Assembly (NCBI GenBank): GCA_019155185.1
Contig: CM032794.1
Location: 10,951,988-11,015,987, forward strand
Direction of reading: 5' to 3'
DNA from: Beaufortia kweichowensis
Lineage: Eukaryota; Chordata; Actinopteri; Cypriniformes; Gastromyzontidae
DNA: 64,000 nucleotides
Part shown: in pieces, positions 41,201 to 51,560 of the stretch
Numbering within the stretch: the first letter of the stretch is position 1
Layout of the letters: the number at the start of each line of letters is the position of its first letter
Notes under the pieces: model-generated
Database searches by the model: none
Told to the model about the DNA's origin: nothing
What the model saw: the letters and a program-made list of their open reading frames with translations, nothing else
Program-made: the position numbers and the translations under genes

Positions 41201-44200
41201 CCATTGGGAGATAGCAGATCTCCGAAAGCTCTTGGGTTGAAACAGGTGTTGCGCTATGGTTGGATGAAATGGATGTCAGCCTCAGCAACCATGGGACTGT
41301 CAGATCTATGCTAATGAGCCGCATAGATGCATTGCAGGGGTCCGTGGGGAGCAGAGCGGGTTTCTTTGAGCTAGGCAAATGAGCAGTCAGCAGACTACAG
41401 CTCTGACACAGCCAAAGAACAGAGGTTTCTTTAGTCTGTTTTTCTTAAAGCTTAGCTCCTTGTTCTTGTGTTGAACTTAAAGTTTTACAAGTTATACTCC
41501 AGGCAACACATCATTTCTCTCTGTTTAACCCCTGCAGAAGAAAACTAGCATTTTGTAAAGTGGAATTGAAACCATAATTTATGGTAGCAATTTACTTACC
41601 TGTTTGTTTCTTCTGCATTTTCAATGAGAACTAGATTTATTTATTTAATCTATATGTTACTAATATAGTCAATACCACATCAGAAATAAAACCTGTTAAA
41701 TACTTGTAGCCTCGGAGGAATTATGAAAAAAGGTTGATCTTCTTTTTGATCTTTTTATATACGACACTGTCCATGAGCCTTACAGGCACATCTCACCTTC
41801 TCTCTCTTTCTCTTTTTCTGCATGTGTGGAAATGTATGAGTGCAGTGATGTGCGTATAAATGGCGACAGCTCTTCTCAACACTCTGAAACCATGTTCAAC
41901 ATCAATAATGGTGGAGGGGGTGGAACCAGCAACAGGACGAGTGCAGAGAGAGAAAGGTATGAACTTTTTCTATTGACAGAACTATTTGCTTTGTTTACTA
42001 TTAAAATGAGCAGCCTTATTTACACTGTTTTCAGTAAGTCCCAAAGCAGCATCTATTTAAACAAAATTAACCTCTTACATTGCTTTAAGTATGTAAAATT
42101 CCCAGCACTATTTGATTAAAAGTTTTATTGTGACGTGATTTTAAACATATTTGATTGATGTAATCGTCTTCTTTCAAATAATCAGTGACCCTCCAATGGT
42201 TAAGGCAGACAACAGCAGCATGTCATTCAGCAGATCACAGATGCCTTATTGTATTTTTTCTCAAATTTTCTTTCTTTTAAAAACCTCTCTGATGTGTCAG
42301 CTATAGTGCTTTACACAAAGTAATGGTGGAGGTTTCATCTTCCCTCAGTCCAACCTCCCGGCCCTCCAATTGCCATCCAGATCCCTACTCATGACAGGAG
42401 CAGGGTGCTGAGAGGAAACGCACAACAAAAGACTGCTGACATCATGTGATTAGGCACATGCGAACTGATGTTACAGTCATTGTCCCTCCTAGCAATGCTC
42501 GTCTTTATCTAACCATGGTCTTTAAAGTCTGACAAGACATACAGGCTGCCACTAAAACAATAACAGACTTGACCCCCAATGTCAGACCCCTGCCAGTATG
42601 AAAACACATGTTCTTCTCTCTTCTCATGCACTATTTTTTTTTAAACAAGGCATATTATACATCTGCTTAAAGGGATAGTTCAGCAAAGAATAAAAATGTG
42701 TTCATTATTTACTCACTCTCATTCCAAACCTGTATGACTGTCTTCTGCAGAACACTAAATGTTGTTTGTAACTAATTGATTTCCATAGTATAGACACAAA
42801 TCCACAAAGACATTTCTTAAAATATCTTCTTTTGTGTTACACAGGAAAAAGAAAGTCAGAAAGTCACAGGTTTTGAATGACATGAGGGTGAATAAATTAT
42901 GACAGAATTTTAATTTTCCCTTTAAAGTCTATCTAATGATAGTAAAAATGACATTTTTGCAATTGTTTTTTATGTTTTTTAGGAATTGAAAACTGCACTA
43001 TTTGCTTAAACACCCTTTTTGCATGTAAAATAGGAAACGGCTCTCTGCTGCATATTTAGTCATGAGCTACCGGTTTGCTGTCAGGTAAAATATAGTTTTG
43101 TAAGTGCCCCATCCTTCAAAAACGCAAAGTTTACATTACAGTGTGACCGGTTCATAAAACAGATTTGAATTCTGCTATCTTCGCTCATGTGCACTCGCTT
43201 CCCGAATGCAGGTATTTTGAGTTATTCACACTAGCTGTCGATGGCATGTGACTAATCATAAGGGAAGGTAACGTTTCGATATGGTGAGAACGCTGGCAGA
43301 TGGCACCACAGGAATGTGCACAGTCCCAAGCCTTTCAATAGTGACTATCCTGAGCTGTGATGTGAGAGGCAGCATACAGGGAAAATATAAATCCACTTCA
43401 CGCTTTTAAGAGCCTTCCAATCAGTCACTGCCAAAGCATCTACTATAACACAATAAATTATTTGTGATTTATGTGTTGCTTTGATGTTTTTTATATTATG
43501 TTTTGAATAGCCATACATGTAGAAAGATGCTTTTTGGCCCCATAATATAGTGCCATCTGCCAGCAACTGGTTCTTGTTATACAACCAAACATTGACCCCT
43601 TTGGTTTCTACAGATTGGATTTAAGAAATGCTTTTTTAACTGGGGAGGAAGATTTGAGCTAAAAGTTACAATATGATTTTATTGCACTTTGACTTTATTT
43701 CACTTTGACTCCTCTAATTACGAGCACTTTAAATTACATGATTGTAATATGAACCACAAGTGGTACTTTAGGATGATTAGGTCCAGAATCAGATTCCTGA
43801 AAAGTTTATGAAATGCAGATTTAAAGAAATAATGTTACTTTTGGAAAACCGATTGTTTGTAGCTCTTATCTGCAAAGTGAACCCTTGAGGGTGCATTGTT
43901 TGGCACAGAATTGTTCTCTCCCTTGGATTAATCAATTCTGCTTGCATTCTCATTTGTCTCTTTAGATAAACACATCTGCTAAATAAGCACTTGCGAATGA
44001 TTTCTTAAATCTGTTTCATCCTGTTAGAAAGGATTTACCTTGACCAAGCAAACTGTTATAAACAGGCATATCTTGTGCAATCTAAAGCTCCTCTAGCACA
44101 GTGCGGAGTTTAAATCTCTGTCATATCAGATCAGACCAGAATCACCCGAAAACTGTGCAATGCTGTTGCAACACTCTGTGTAGCTGTCACTCATCATGCA

Positions 44201-47200
44201 GTGGGGATGTGTGTTGTTTCCAGGACCAGCAGGACGGATTGGGGTTCACAGAGAGAGATGGGTCTGATGAATGCGGTTGGTCTACAGCCACGAAATCCTG
44301 CTCCCACTATTACATCACAGGGGACACAGACGCGGAGTCCGTGGTTACGAAATGGAGAGACGCAAACCGATCGTGACCTTGAGGATGAACCCCAGCAACC
44401 CAGCACTTCCCATGGGTCACTGGTTACTGAAGGTGACAATCTCCATGCGAGTCAAAACATCATTTAGTCTTGAGCTCACGTGCTCAGGTTTGTCCTTGAG
44501 ATGAAATAAATCAAATCTTGGTTAGTTTTACGTCTTTTTAGCGCAAACAGAATTAATTGGCTGCTTCTCTCTGCTCTTGGCTTGAAGATAAAAGCAAATC
44601 ATTCTTCTTCAGTCTCACCATAAAAACACAATTACAACTGCTTGGATTGTTTGTCCCGGTTTCATTCCGTAGCCCATAGGGTGAAGTCAGAAAGGTGAAG
44701 AGAGAAGATTGCAAGCTGCGTTTTATCTTTTATGCTAATTGTAATTACAGAGGACGGGAGAGGCCACTTCACTGGGCACCCAACAGCTAAATCACTCAAG
44801 TTAATATGTCGGCAAAATTGCTCTTGTGTTTAGGGGGAAAAGCTGAAGCAGTAAACACTGCAAACTTTGCATCGCACGTCTTTTTACTGGTACCAGACGC
44901 ACCCTATCAGCCCCAACCTATCGCTGCTCACTTCAGAAGCTTCCGCTTAGCAATATTACTCTTATTTCTTATGTGTTGCATTTAGCAGCATGCCAAACAG
45001 ATGAATAAGCATGTGTCCATAAAACTCAAATATCTTCAGGTCCCAGATATAAATCACGGAAGGAAGTGGAGCGATAAAGGATTTAACCCAGCTGACATTT
45101 GTATTTTTAGACGGTTGGTCTGTATCCTGCTGTCTGCTTAAACGTGCAGTTTTATTTATAAACCTTGTTATTGCCAAAAGCAGTTGTTGGTATGCTGCTG
45201 GGAGTTCTGCTTGGGAGAAGTGTAGTGTGTGTAAAATATTTAGAGGTTTATAATTAATAAGTAGCATATTTCCATATGGAATATAAATGTAATTATCACC
45301 ATCTGTCTGTAAATGTACAGTTGGGTTTGCCATGTTTTCTCTAATTTTGTCAGTCCAAGTCAGTTCAGTTTAATTCTGTAAACAGTGTTTCTAGATTTTA
45401 AGTTTTTCTGTCCACACTAACTAGTTAACTAGAATCTGTAATATATGCATGGATTTTCTTCCGTATTTTTTCAATGTGTAGTGTGTACCGAAAAGCAGTC
45501 AGTGCCGAACATGACCAACCTAGTAAGTTGCCTTTATACACTAGTCCACTACTGACTAGAGGAAGAATAATACAGTAACGTAACAAACATTAAAGTAAGA
45601 AGAGAATTCAGAGTAATAACCTTAGATATTTATTGAAGTTGATATATCAGACAGATTTTTAGGGGGATCAGATGAAACACAAAGCCCTCCTAAAAAAAAA
45701 CAAATACACAATCAAAAATATTGTATTTTCAAAACTTCATTAAAAAACAAATATGATAGCACAGAATAACATGTAAGAGTGGTAATAATAATGGCTAACA
45801 TTTACTAACAAAGTAAAGCCAGGACTTTATAAAGTTGACATTTAACATTTCAACTTAAAGAGTATTATAGGTTAGTGGTTTTAAAGTTTATTAGCTGTAA
45901 CTTGGAATTTGTAGTGGGGAGAATTTTAAAATGACTATTTAAATTAAGTAGGATAAAGAGATTAAAAGTAAGGGAGGAGATGGGAGATCAAATCACCAAG
46001 CAAATGCCGCCACAATCGGCACTGCCTGAAGCCTCCTGTAAATTGACTGGCTCCTCCTTGAGCATTGTAGACAAATCATTAGTTCAGGAGAAAATAGAGT
46101 ACTACAAAAAATGAAAAAGAGGAAAATAGAAACAGGAGAAAGTATATTCCTTTTCATTCTGTGCTAAACCTAATTGTTTAAATGTTGTCTAGGTACAAAA
46201 ATATAAACATGTAAATTGAAGAATATTGAACACAACCTGAAGCTATTAGTTCTTAGTTCTTACACTTTAGTTCTTATGAATTAGTTAGTAAGCTGTCTGT
46301 ATAAACCTGGTACATAGTGTACAGAACCAGCCAATCAGATTAGAGCTTGCAAAATGAAAAAGTGCTTTCCAGTTTTGTGTTAAATAAATGAAGTACTCAA
46401 TAGACACTGGGTGTGTTGTCCCAGGCTAAAAAGTTTTTGTGCGTTATTCTAATGCATTCTATGCTAAACTAAATAGATTTATTTTTACTAATATCTGTTT
46501 GTCTGCAACTTGTTTTTAGTACCAGATTCTTCATGAATGTATTTGTTTTGTGGTGTATGTGTAAGGTCAAATATACAGCATCTTTGCTTAAAGCAGCACC
46601 TGTGAGTTACTGTCTCTGAGGTACTACAGGTGGCAAGAACTTGATGACTCAAAGTTTTAGGGTAGAGAAGTTTACATCTGAGTCTCTCACCTCAAGGAAA
46701 GCCATCTTCCCACACATAGAATGCACACTCCCTGCAGTGAGATCTGTGGGCGAGGGTTAAGTGTGCTACAGTGTTGTTTTAAACCGCAGTCAGTGAATAA
46801 GAGGTTTAGGGTTTGTATTAGCATCCCTTTCTATGTGTTTTATATAATGAGTTCGAGGGAAAATCCTGTTACTCTATATAAAGAATTACAGCACATAGGC
46901 ACAGACATTCTCTTAGTCGCTTGCTTTCTGTCATTCCCTTAGTTTTCTATCTGTATGGTTAACACTGTATTGAATATACAGTACAGTTTGCTTCTCAGGT
47001 TGTTCAAATTTTTGCTCAACATGTTGTTTTATAACGCATCATTTCATATTAGGATTCAGGCAGAGAAATAGAGAACCCAAAAACTTAAGACATTTACTTA
47101 GAAGGTGTTTAGTTATGTTTATGTGAATTATGTTTTTGCGATAACAACCACCAGGCTGTACATTATCCTGCTTATTAGATGGCTTGCCACATGAGCAAAT

Positions 47201-50200
47201 TATTAGACACAAAATCATTTTAAACACAAATGTCTGCTAAGACACAACATATGAACAGACTTACATGCCATTTGATTGAATTATTTGTAATTTAATCTTA
47301 TATATGTTATTTCTATGTAATTTATTCGTAAGTAAATCATTTTCAAGGTCAAGTTGACACACAGTACCCGGATGACCCTATGTTAGTAGTTTTAAGCAGT
47401 TGTTATCATAGAATAACATGTCTTGGAATGTTGCAACTGGCCAATCAAAATCAAGTATTCCAGAGCGCCGTGTAATACATTTTGAGAGCCGAGGGACCTG
47501 ATTTTAGCATACTATCGGTTTTCCACCTCTCTCTTCATGTGCCTGAATGAATTGAGTTTGTTGACAGGTGACAGATGGTCGACTTGAACATGATTTTGCT
47601 ACACCTGTCTTTTAGGGGGGAGTATTAAATTGAAACAAGTCATCTCTATGGACCTCTACACACTACAGTAAGTTTAGAAATTCATCCAAATTTAGAACAG
47701 ACCCGGAGCTGTTGATATCTCAGGTCAGTGAGTACAAACCAAACTGACAATACTTTAGGTCAAACTTTTTCTAGTAACAAAGTGTGTTCATGTACACTAC
47801 TACAGTATATATAATGTCATGCATGTGTGTATTACATTCGGCATATTTTGATATTTTTTGTTTTAGTGCTGTAAGATTTGGTGTTTTTGGTTTAGATGCA
47901 TTTTGCTTACTTGGGCAGTATGTGAAAACCCTAATCTGGCTTTGTTGTGGTGTTTATCATGGAGTTCAGATTTACCACTGCAAGTAATATGAGATGGGTT
48001 TGTTTGTTATGTAAAATCACAGTTACTACTCTTGTTTTGTTCAACTTTAGATTTAGATGGGCACTATAACCTTTCTCCAAGACCTCATCATCCGCCTGCG
48101 GTCGGACAGACTCTGGCCTGTCTCATTATCTCACTTCTTGACGTTTAGACACATTAGAGCGGTTCTTTATAGAGAACTGTCCTTTCAGTTGTCATCAGCA
48201 GAATACCAGCCAAAGGTCAAACGACTTTTCATAATCTCTCTCTTTCTCTCAGCTATGCGTGTCCTTTACCTCTCCAGCTAAACACACATAATTTGCATAC
48301 ACAAACGTGTGTTTAGTGTGACAAGCATTTTCGAAAGCGTTTCTATGTGTTTGGATAGCTACAGTTGTTGAAATATTTACAGTGACTCATACACCTTTAG
48401 GGGGATTTACTGTACAGTCTGTCAAAACATTCACACTGTATCCTCTGCAGAATAAAGCACCACATTTTTCATTCTGACAGTGTCTGATGCTTAACGCTTG
48501 TTTGTGTGATACCGTAGTTATGTAGAGGCCAGAACTGAGCAGAATAAATGGTGTTTGTGAAACTGGCCAGATAAAAGTATGTGTGTGAGCTTGTTTCTTT
48601 TGTTTTATTTTAGAAAATGAGTCCTCTCTCTCTTTCTCCCTCTCAGCTTTCTCATACGCTCACAGTCATTTCAGAGATATAACAGATTCTGTACATGAGA
48701 TAAATAAAGTATAGCTCATCAGAGACAAATGTATTCCTTACAGAGCCCTCTGGCTGCAGTGAAAGCTTAGGGAACAGATATGATGTTTTTTATTGTTCAG
48801 TCGGCACAAACCCCACGAGAAGATGCTCCACGCTGAGCCATTTAATTGTCCCATGCGGGCTGATATTGGCTCGGTCATTAGCTCTGTATGAACGAAAATG
48901 CCGATGTGATAATAGCGCTTCACACAGGGTCCCGCCGGCTCAGTCAAAGAACTGCATTCAGAGCTCCGACAGATTTTTGAGTCCCCTAAAGGACACCCAC
49001 AGTCAAATTGTAAATGATTGGAGCATATTATTATGTTCATTGGATTCTATTCCATGTTGTTTTCAGCTTCTATGCATTGTATGTTTGATATACAGTCAGT
49101 TACCACAGACTTTGAACTAAGTTTGCAATGATTTTGTGCTTCATGGCAAGTGTTTTCTGAAGCCATGTGGGCAGACTGATTTTAATGGCGCTATTGTGCC
49201 TTATTCTAAGTAAATTTTGTTATATTGGGTCCTGATAACAGGTTGTGTACTTTGGTCATCTTTAAGAGCTGTTGTCCAGAAGTGTTTGATTTCTCGACAT
49301 AATCTCGACATTGATTGAAATGAAAGGGAATGTGCACAGTTGGAGGTGTTGTACAGGCAGCACAATGAGCAATCACATGACAAATTATTGACCCTGAACC
49401 TCGAGTGCCATTTGGTACCTTACAAACAGGAAACTATTCAATCACTGTAAAGACTCATTGAATTGGGCATATTTTGCCTGCCAGCTGAGATAAGCTTAAA
49501 CAGCAGAATGTACTTGTCACAGTTCAGTTGTTGGCTGCCTTGATGGACTGAATAAGTCATTATGAAATACATTTTTGTTTTGTCATATTTTGTCACTTGG
49601 AATGACGTTGTTACTGATAAGAACACATAGCTCACTGTCTTTTGTCTTATACTTGATGAGATACTTTGCTGCAGGTGTCAGAAAATATTGAGGTAATAGC
49701 CCCATAGATTAGGAGAAATCTTTTCCATCATTCATGTCTGAGGTTGTTGTTTTTGTGGGCTTTTAGTCTGACATCTCTTTTATCATTCTTTCAACTGACA
49801 AATGCATTTGAATTGTTTTATGGATGCGTAATCAGATTTATGACTGAGCATCCATATATTGCAAAAGCAGTACAGGAAATGTTCAAGCTTCACCTTAGAA
49901 ATTGGATCACAAAATGATAAATAACAGTGTTACCAATAGAGGACAGACTGTATTAATCTACTAAAATGTTGAGATTGCTGTTTCTCTGCAGACATTTCCA
50001 TCATGGGATTATATGAATTTGCTGTTTTAAGCAGCTTCAGAGAACATTCAAGTTTTTGCCAGAGAACCTGCACAACAGGATCTAAGTGGATTTAATCCAT
50101 TTTATCAGACAGAATGAAATTTCTAACTCATGTTTCTATTACAGTTGTCAGTTAACAACTACTAATAAATCCTGGTTTTTATTTTATTTGTAGCTTTGAA

Positions 50201-51560
50201 TTGTTTGTTAAAGAGATATGTATGAGCTGACGTTGATGTTTTCATTCTTTCTTAGCTCCAGACTCTCTGGATTTAGACACTTTTGCAGAAGATTTTGGGT
50301 CTGAGGTGGTGCCAGAGACACCTCCCCACAGTCGACCTCAGGAAGATGACGGGTCAGATCTCACTGAAGCCAACACTGACATCACAGGTAACCAACACAT
50401 ACAAACCTGTCAGATGTTACACTAGTACATTGTAGTACATCACAGGTCATCTGTGGAGCACACTTCTTCATAATTCAAAACAAAGAATGCAAAAGAAGGC
50501 ACTGATCAGTGCAAAATAATTATGAAGACAGACACTAAAGCTTAAAAAGGATTGTTGATGCTGATGCAAGTATGTGCAACTTGCTTTCACACTCACACAG
50601 ACTGAACTTGATTCAAAGTGCCTAAACGTTCCATGAAGATCAAAGAATCGAGTTTGCAGAAACAGTTGTTTAATAATTAAAGAACTATTGTGGTTTTTTT
50701 TAATTGCACTGTACCTTTAAAATAAATTAGGTCCATTTAACATTGGTTAGACAAGATGTAAAACAGCACTGTTCCAGCTGTTTAAAAGCATTTATTTGTG
50801 TTAAACAGTCTCCCACATTAAACCGTTTGAGTCAGCACACCCAGTTTTTATTCTTGGCTAGCACTTTATGTCACTTGATTCTTAAAAGGCCAGGCTCTTT
50901 TATTATTGTGTTCTTCCCTCAAATGTATTGATCTCAGAATACAATGAAGTTGTAGTTTTGTAAAACTTTGTCAAGACCTTATTAGCTCTCCCTCTCTTGC
51001 TGTCTCTCTCAGGTCAGGAGTATGTTTCAGGTATCCAAAGGTTAATGGCTGAGGGAGGAATGACTGCAGTTGTCCAGCGGGAGCAGAGCACCTCTATGGC
51101 CTCCATGGGCAGCTTTGGCAACAACATTTTTATCAGCCACCATGACTCTGAGACAGGCGTGGACGCACAGGGACACACTCATTCATGCCCCGCCCCTGGC
51201 CCCTCCTCCATCACTCCTTTGTATTTTGCTGAAGCTGCAGGTTCCAGCTTCCAAATCATGGGTCATCACATTAACACAGCTCAGGGCTCTTCTACAGAGG
51301 TAGACACGGTACCCCTCGTAGAACACGAGAGATTTCACACCTCCCTCCTTTCACATGAGTTTTCCCCTTTTTTCTCATCTGCTATAGACACAAATGGTCC
51401 ATCCGCTTCCATGGAAACAGACAGTCTCGTGGAAGGGGAGGAGCTTCATGATTTTGCATCCCTCCCTCCATCATTACTCTCGCCCTCTCTTTCACCCGTG
51501 AATAATAATGACTACAGAAGCAGTGAAAATAGTTATCATGGAGATGAGTATGGGCGGTAA
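10163..51560 (+). CDS. ambra1: Ambra1, activating molecule in BECN1-regulated autophagy (complete, 18 coding exons)
   Basis: AMBRA1 is a WD40 substrate receptor of CRL4-DDB1 (D-type cyclins among its targets) and a regulator of Beclin 1 and ULK1 in autophagy; it can dock on dynein light chain. Coding exons: 10163-10294, 10683-10741, 11215-11398, 11522-11694, 11859-11925, 12022-13040, 15459-15545, 16990-17172, 18790-18864, 19004-19104, 26116-26226, 33858-34046, 34939-35093, 38354-38493, 41846-41956, 44224-44432, 50256-50387 and 51013-51560. All phases agree and give 3675 nt, 1224 residues (human 1298). WD40 blocks lie at about 1-205 and 690-890. TQT motifs lie at 963-965 and 975-977. The ATG at 10163 was chosen because MKMRQKNSVCILSSRERG aligns with the human start. 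Teleosts carry two copies (a and b), and I cannot assign this one. Boundaries of exon 15 are the least certain. Confidence 0.95.
12022..13040 (+). CDS. ambra1: ambra1 large central exon (disordered middle region)
   Basis: This 1019-nt exon encodes residues 206-545. It opens with DDYPEIPMDSVEVPHLRQRS and SQPVRRTPILHN, then is rich in Ser, Gln, Asn and Pro. Recognisable family blocks are SSMPPPRTSTSSNSLLSVLR, EMLNNNMDPEQPGPSHYQPP, HLNRCRVCNNLFTYNQVTQR and VSQEALNQEMPED. The CxxC-like pair (RCRVCNNL) is retained. Compared with human AMBRA1 as I recall it, well over 100 residues are absent between TPILHN and DWRGTVLN. Confidence 0.93.
13041..15458 (+). other. ambra1 intron after the large exon
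   Basis: This 2.4-kb intron has no gene on either strand. It holds the splice-proximal hairpin at 13061-13088, AT-rich sequence to about 14.8 kb, and then a less AT-rich, homeobox-motif-rich stretch (14.87-15.25 kb) listed under findings. Confidence 0.7.
13061..13088. repeat. Perfect hairpin just inside ambra1 intron after the large exon
   Basis: AAAGGTCCCC at 13061-13070 and its exact complement GGGGACCTTT at 13079-13088 enclose an 8-nt A/T loop. In RNA this forms a 10-bp stem 20 nt downstream of the 5' splice site at 13041. Confidence 0.8.
15459..19104 (+). CDS. ambra1: ambra1 exons 8-11: second part of the linker
   Basis: Exons 15459-15545, 16990-17172, 18790-18864 and 19004-19104 encode residues 545-694. 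They read RRLLESSLMPLSQYD, DHPIYPDPARLSPTAYYARR and MIQYLSWRDSIRQRSHR, then a Pro/Ser-rich stretch to DFEEFEDSGNRHRAPRNARM, and finally SAPSLGRFVPRRFLLPEFLP and [20 protein letters not shown]. These blocks are near-identical to vertebrate AMBRA1. The 1.4- and 1.6-kb introns between them show nothing beyond single-copy AT-rich DNA. Confidence 0.95.
19325..19395. mobile_element. One end of a fold-back (MITE-like) element
   Basis: TTAAAGGGATAGTTTGGACA followed by an AAAATGAAAAATTCTGTCAT-type run matches the outer ends of the elements at 24703-25097 and 42669-42927. No inverted partner is apparent nearby, so this looks like a partial copy. Confidence 0.5.
22665..22790. mobile_element. SINE-tail-like fragment and adjoining fish repeat
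   Basis: CATTTAGCTGATGCTTTTAT followed by CCAAAGTGACTTACAAATTG is the reverse complement of the tail common to many teleost tRNA-derived SINEs. It is followed by 'AAGTTTATTTGTATAGCGCT', a widespread fish genome repeat. No tRNA-like head is attached. Confidence 0.55.
24703..25097. mobile_element. Fold-back, MITE-like element
   Basis: The left arm (from TTTAAAGGAATATTTTACCT, then AAAATGAAAATTCTCTCATT) is complementary to the right arm (AATTATGAGAGAATTTTCAT and GGGTAAACTAAAAC). A second inner pair is also complementary (ATGACTTCCTTTCTTTAGGT against AACTGAAGAAAGGAAGTCAT). It has no coding capacity. Borders are approximate and the family is not named. Confidence 0.65.
26116..38493 (+). CDS. ambra1: ambra1 exons 12-15: C-terminal half of the WD40 propeller
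   Basis: Exons 26116-26226, 33858-34046, 34939-35093 and 38354-38493 encode residues 694-892. Landmarks are AVVSNIANTTYRLQWWDFTK, CKIYNDASCDISADGQLLAV, PSSQRGFPDEGILAVYSLTP, FSPNAISVSLSPMGRYVLVG, EHMVAQVFRLQQPHGGETSM and RRHVSINSARWLPDPGLGLV, ending GTNKGDLVICRP. In human AMBRA1 this block folds with the N-terminal repeats into one split propeller. The codon spanning the second junction is Ser (RFS) where the human protein has Gly (RFG). The last exon ends at the GTGAGT donor at 38494. Confidence 0.95.
26291..26737. mobile_element. Inverted-repeat (MITE-like) element
   Basis: The ends AATATTTAAAGAAATAG and CTATTTCTTTAATATT are inverted copies. Inside them GATTTTGTCATCATAT faces AAATGATGACAAAATG. 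It is about 450 bp and has no transposase. Confidence 0.6.
32318..32463 (+). mobile_element. tRNA-derived SINE
   Basis: A polymerase III A box, TAGCTCAGTTGG, lies at 32325-32336. A decayed B box, GGTTTTGATTC, lies at 32369-32379. A tail follows with TTGAATGCACCATGAGTTGC and GCGTCTGCCGATGTGTAAAT, typical of teleost SINEs. The tRNA cloverleaf is degenerate, so this is a SINE and not a tRNA gene. Confidence 0.75.
32871..32903 (+). repeat. 11-bp tandem repeat, three copies
   Basis: GCCACTCGCTC is repeated three times without change, followed by TCC. Each unit holds a CpG in an otherwise CpG-poor intron. Confidence 0.85.
35176..35203. repeat. (TA)14 microsatellite
   Basis: An uninterrupted alternating A/T run of 28 bp. 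Confidence 0.95.
35202..35374. mobile_element. Small inverted-repeat element next to a TA run
   Basis: ATGTGACCCTGTCTTTGAAA on the left and GTAAAGACAGGGTCAAATAT on the right are inverted copies about 150 bp apart. The left copy abuts the TA run, as expected if the element inserted at TA. Confidence 0.6.
38494..41845 (+). other. 3.4-kb ambra1 intron carrying a MITE
   Basis: No gene is supported. A terminal-inverted-repeat element lies at 39921-40230. The remaining open frames (for example 40643-40979) overlap each other and match no family. Confidence 0.7.
39921..40230. mobile_element. MITE with 32-bp terminal inverted repeats
   Basis: The left end CGCTCAAAAGTTTGGGATCA (within 39921-39952) and the right end TGATCCCAAACTTTTGAGCG (within 40199-40230) are inverted copies differing at about two bases over 32. 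The interior lacks coding sequence. The motif is a very common fish non-autonomous DNA transposon end; the family name is not determined. Confidence 0.85.
41846..41956 (+). CDS. ambra1: ambra1 exon with divergent sequence (region of the human LIR)
   Basis: This 111-nt exon encodes residues 892-929: VDVRINGDSSSQHSETMFNI, then NNGGGGGTSNRTSAERER. The acceptor is GAGTGCAG after a strong pyrimidine tract, and the phase matches both neighbours. SETMF aligns with NETVF of human AMBRA1 and the ending TSAERER with SSERPG. The human segment upstream of NETVF carries the LC3-interacting WDQL; here Ser and His occupy that place. Homology is weak, so the start of this exon is less certain than that of the others. 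Confidence 0.75.
41957..44223 (+). other. 2.3-kb ambra1 intron with a fold-back element
   Basis: A fold-back element lies at 42669-42927. No other feature is supported. Around 43.0-43.3 kb there is a CpG-richer patch without a recognisable gene. Confidence 0.65.
42669..42927. mobile_element. Fold-back, MITE-like element
   Basis: The outer ends AAAGGGATAGTTCAGCAAAG and AATTTTCCCTTTAAAG, and the inner pair TTATTTACTCACTCTCATTC and GACATGAGGGTGAATAAATT, are inverted imperfect copies. It is the same family as the elements at 19325 and 24703. Confidence 0.7.
44224..44432 (+). CDS. ambra1: ambra1 exon with twin dynein light-chain (TQT) motifs
   Basis: This 209-nt exon encodes residues 929-999. 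It reads RTSRTDWGSQREMGLMNAVG, then LQPRNPAPTITSQGTQTRSP and WLRNGETQTDRDLEDEPQQP. The two TQT tripeptides (963-965 and 975-977) keep the same 12-residue spacing as the DYNLL1-binding pair of human AMBRA1, which tethers it to microtubules until autophagy begins. Confidence 0.95.
44433..50255 (+). other. 5.8-kb ambra1 intron
   Basis: No gene is supported. An island of less AT-rich, non-repetitive sequence lies at about 48.78-49.02 kb. An A-rich tract occurs near 45.68 kb. The rest shows nothing I can name. Confidence 0.65.
50256..50387 (+). CDS. ambra1: ambra1 acidic exon
   Basis: This 132-nt exon encodes residues 999-1043, acidic throughout (PDSLDLDTFAEDFGSEVVPE and SRPQEDDGSDLTEANTDIT). It has AG/GT borders and the phase fits both sides. 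It falls where human AMBRA1 has a short Glu/Gly-rich linker. Confidence 0.88.
51013..51560 (+). CDS. ambra1: ambra1 last coding exon
   Basis: The exon begins GQEYVSGIQRLMAEGGMTAV, then VQREQSTSMASMGSFGNNIF and ISHHD. These are the conserved C-terminal block that precedes the Beclin 1 and PP2A related tail of the family. After this the sequence is Ser/Pro-rich and poorly conserved, ending SSENSYHGDEYGR and TAA at 51558-51560. The 625-bp intron before it shows nothing notable. Confidence 0.95.

Noticed and set aside
44962..45333. 123-codon minus-strand frame in intron 16
   Set aside because: There is no recognisable family, no promoter or poly(A) context, and it lies wholly within an intron.
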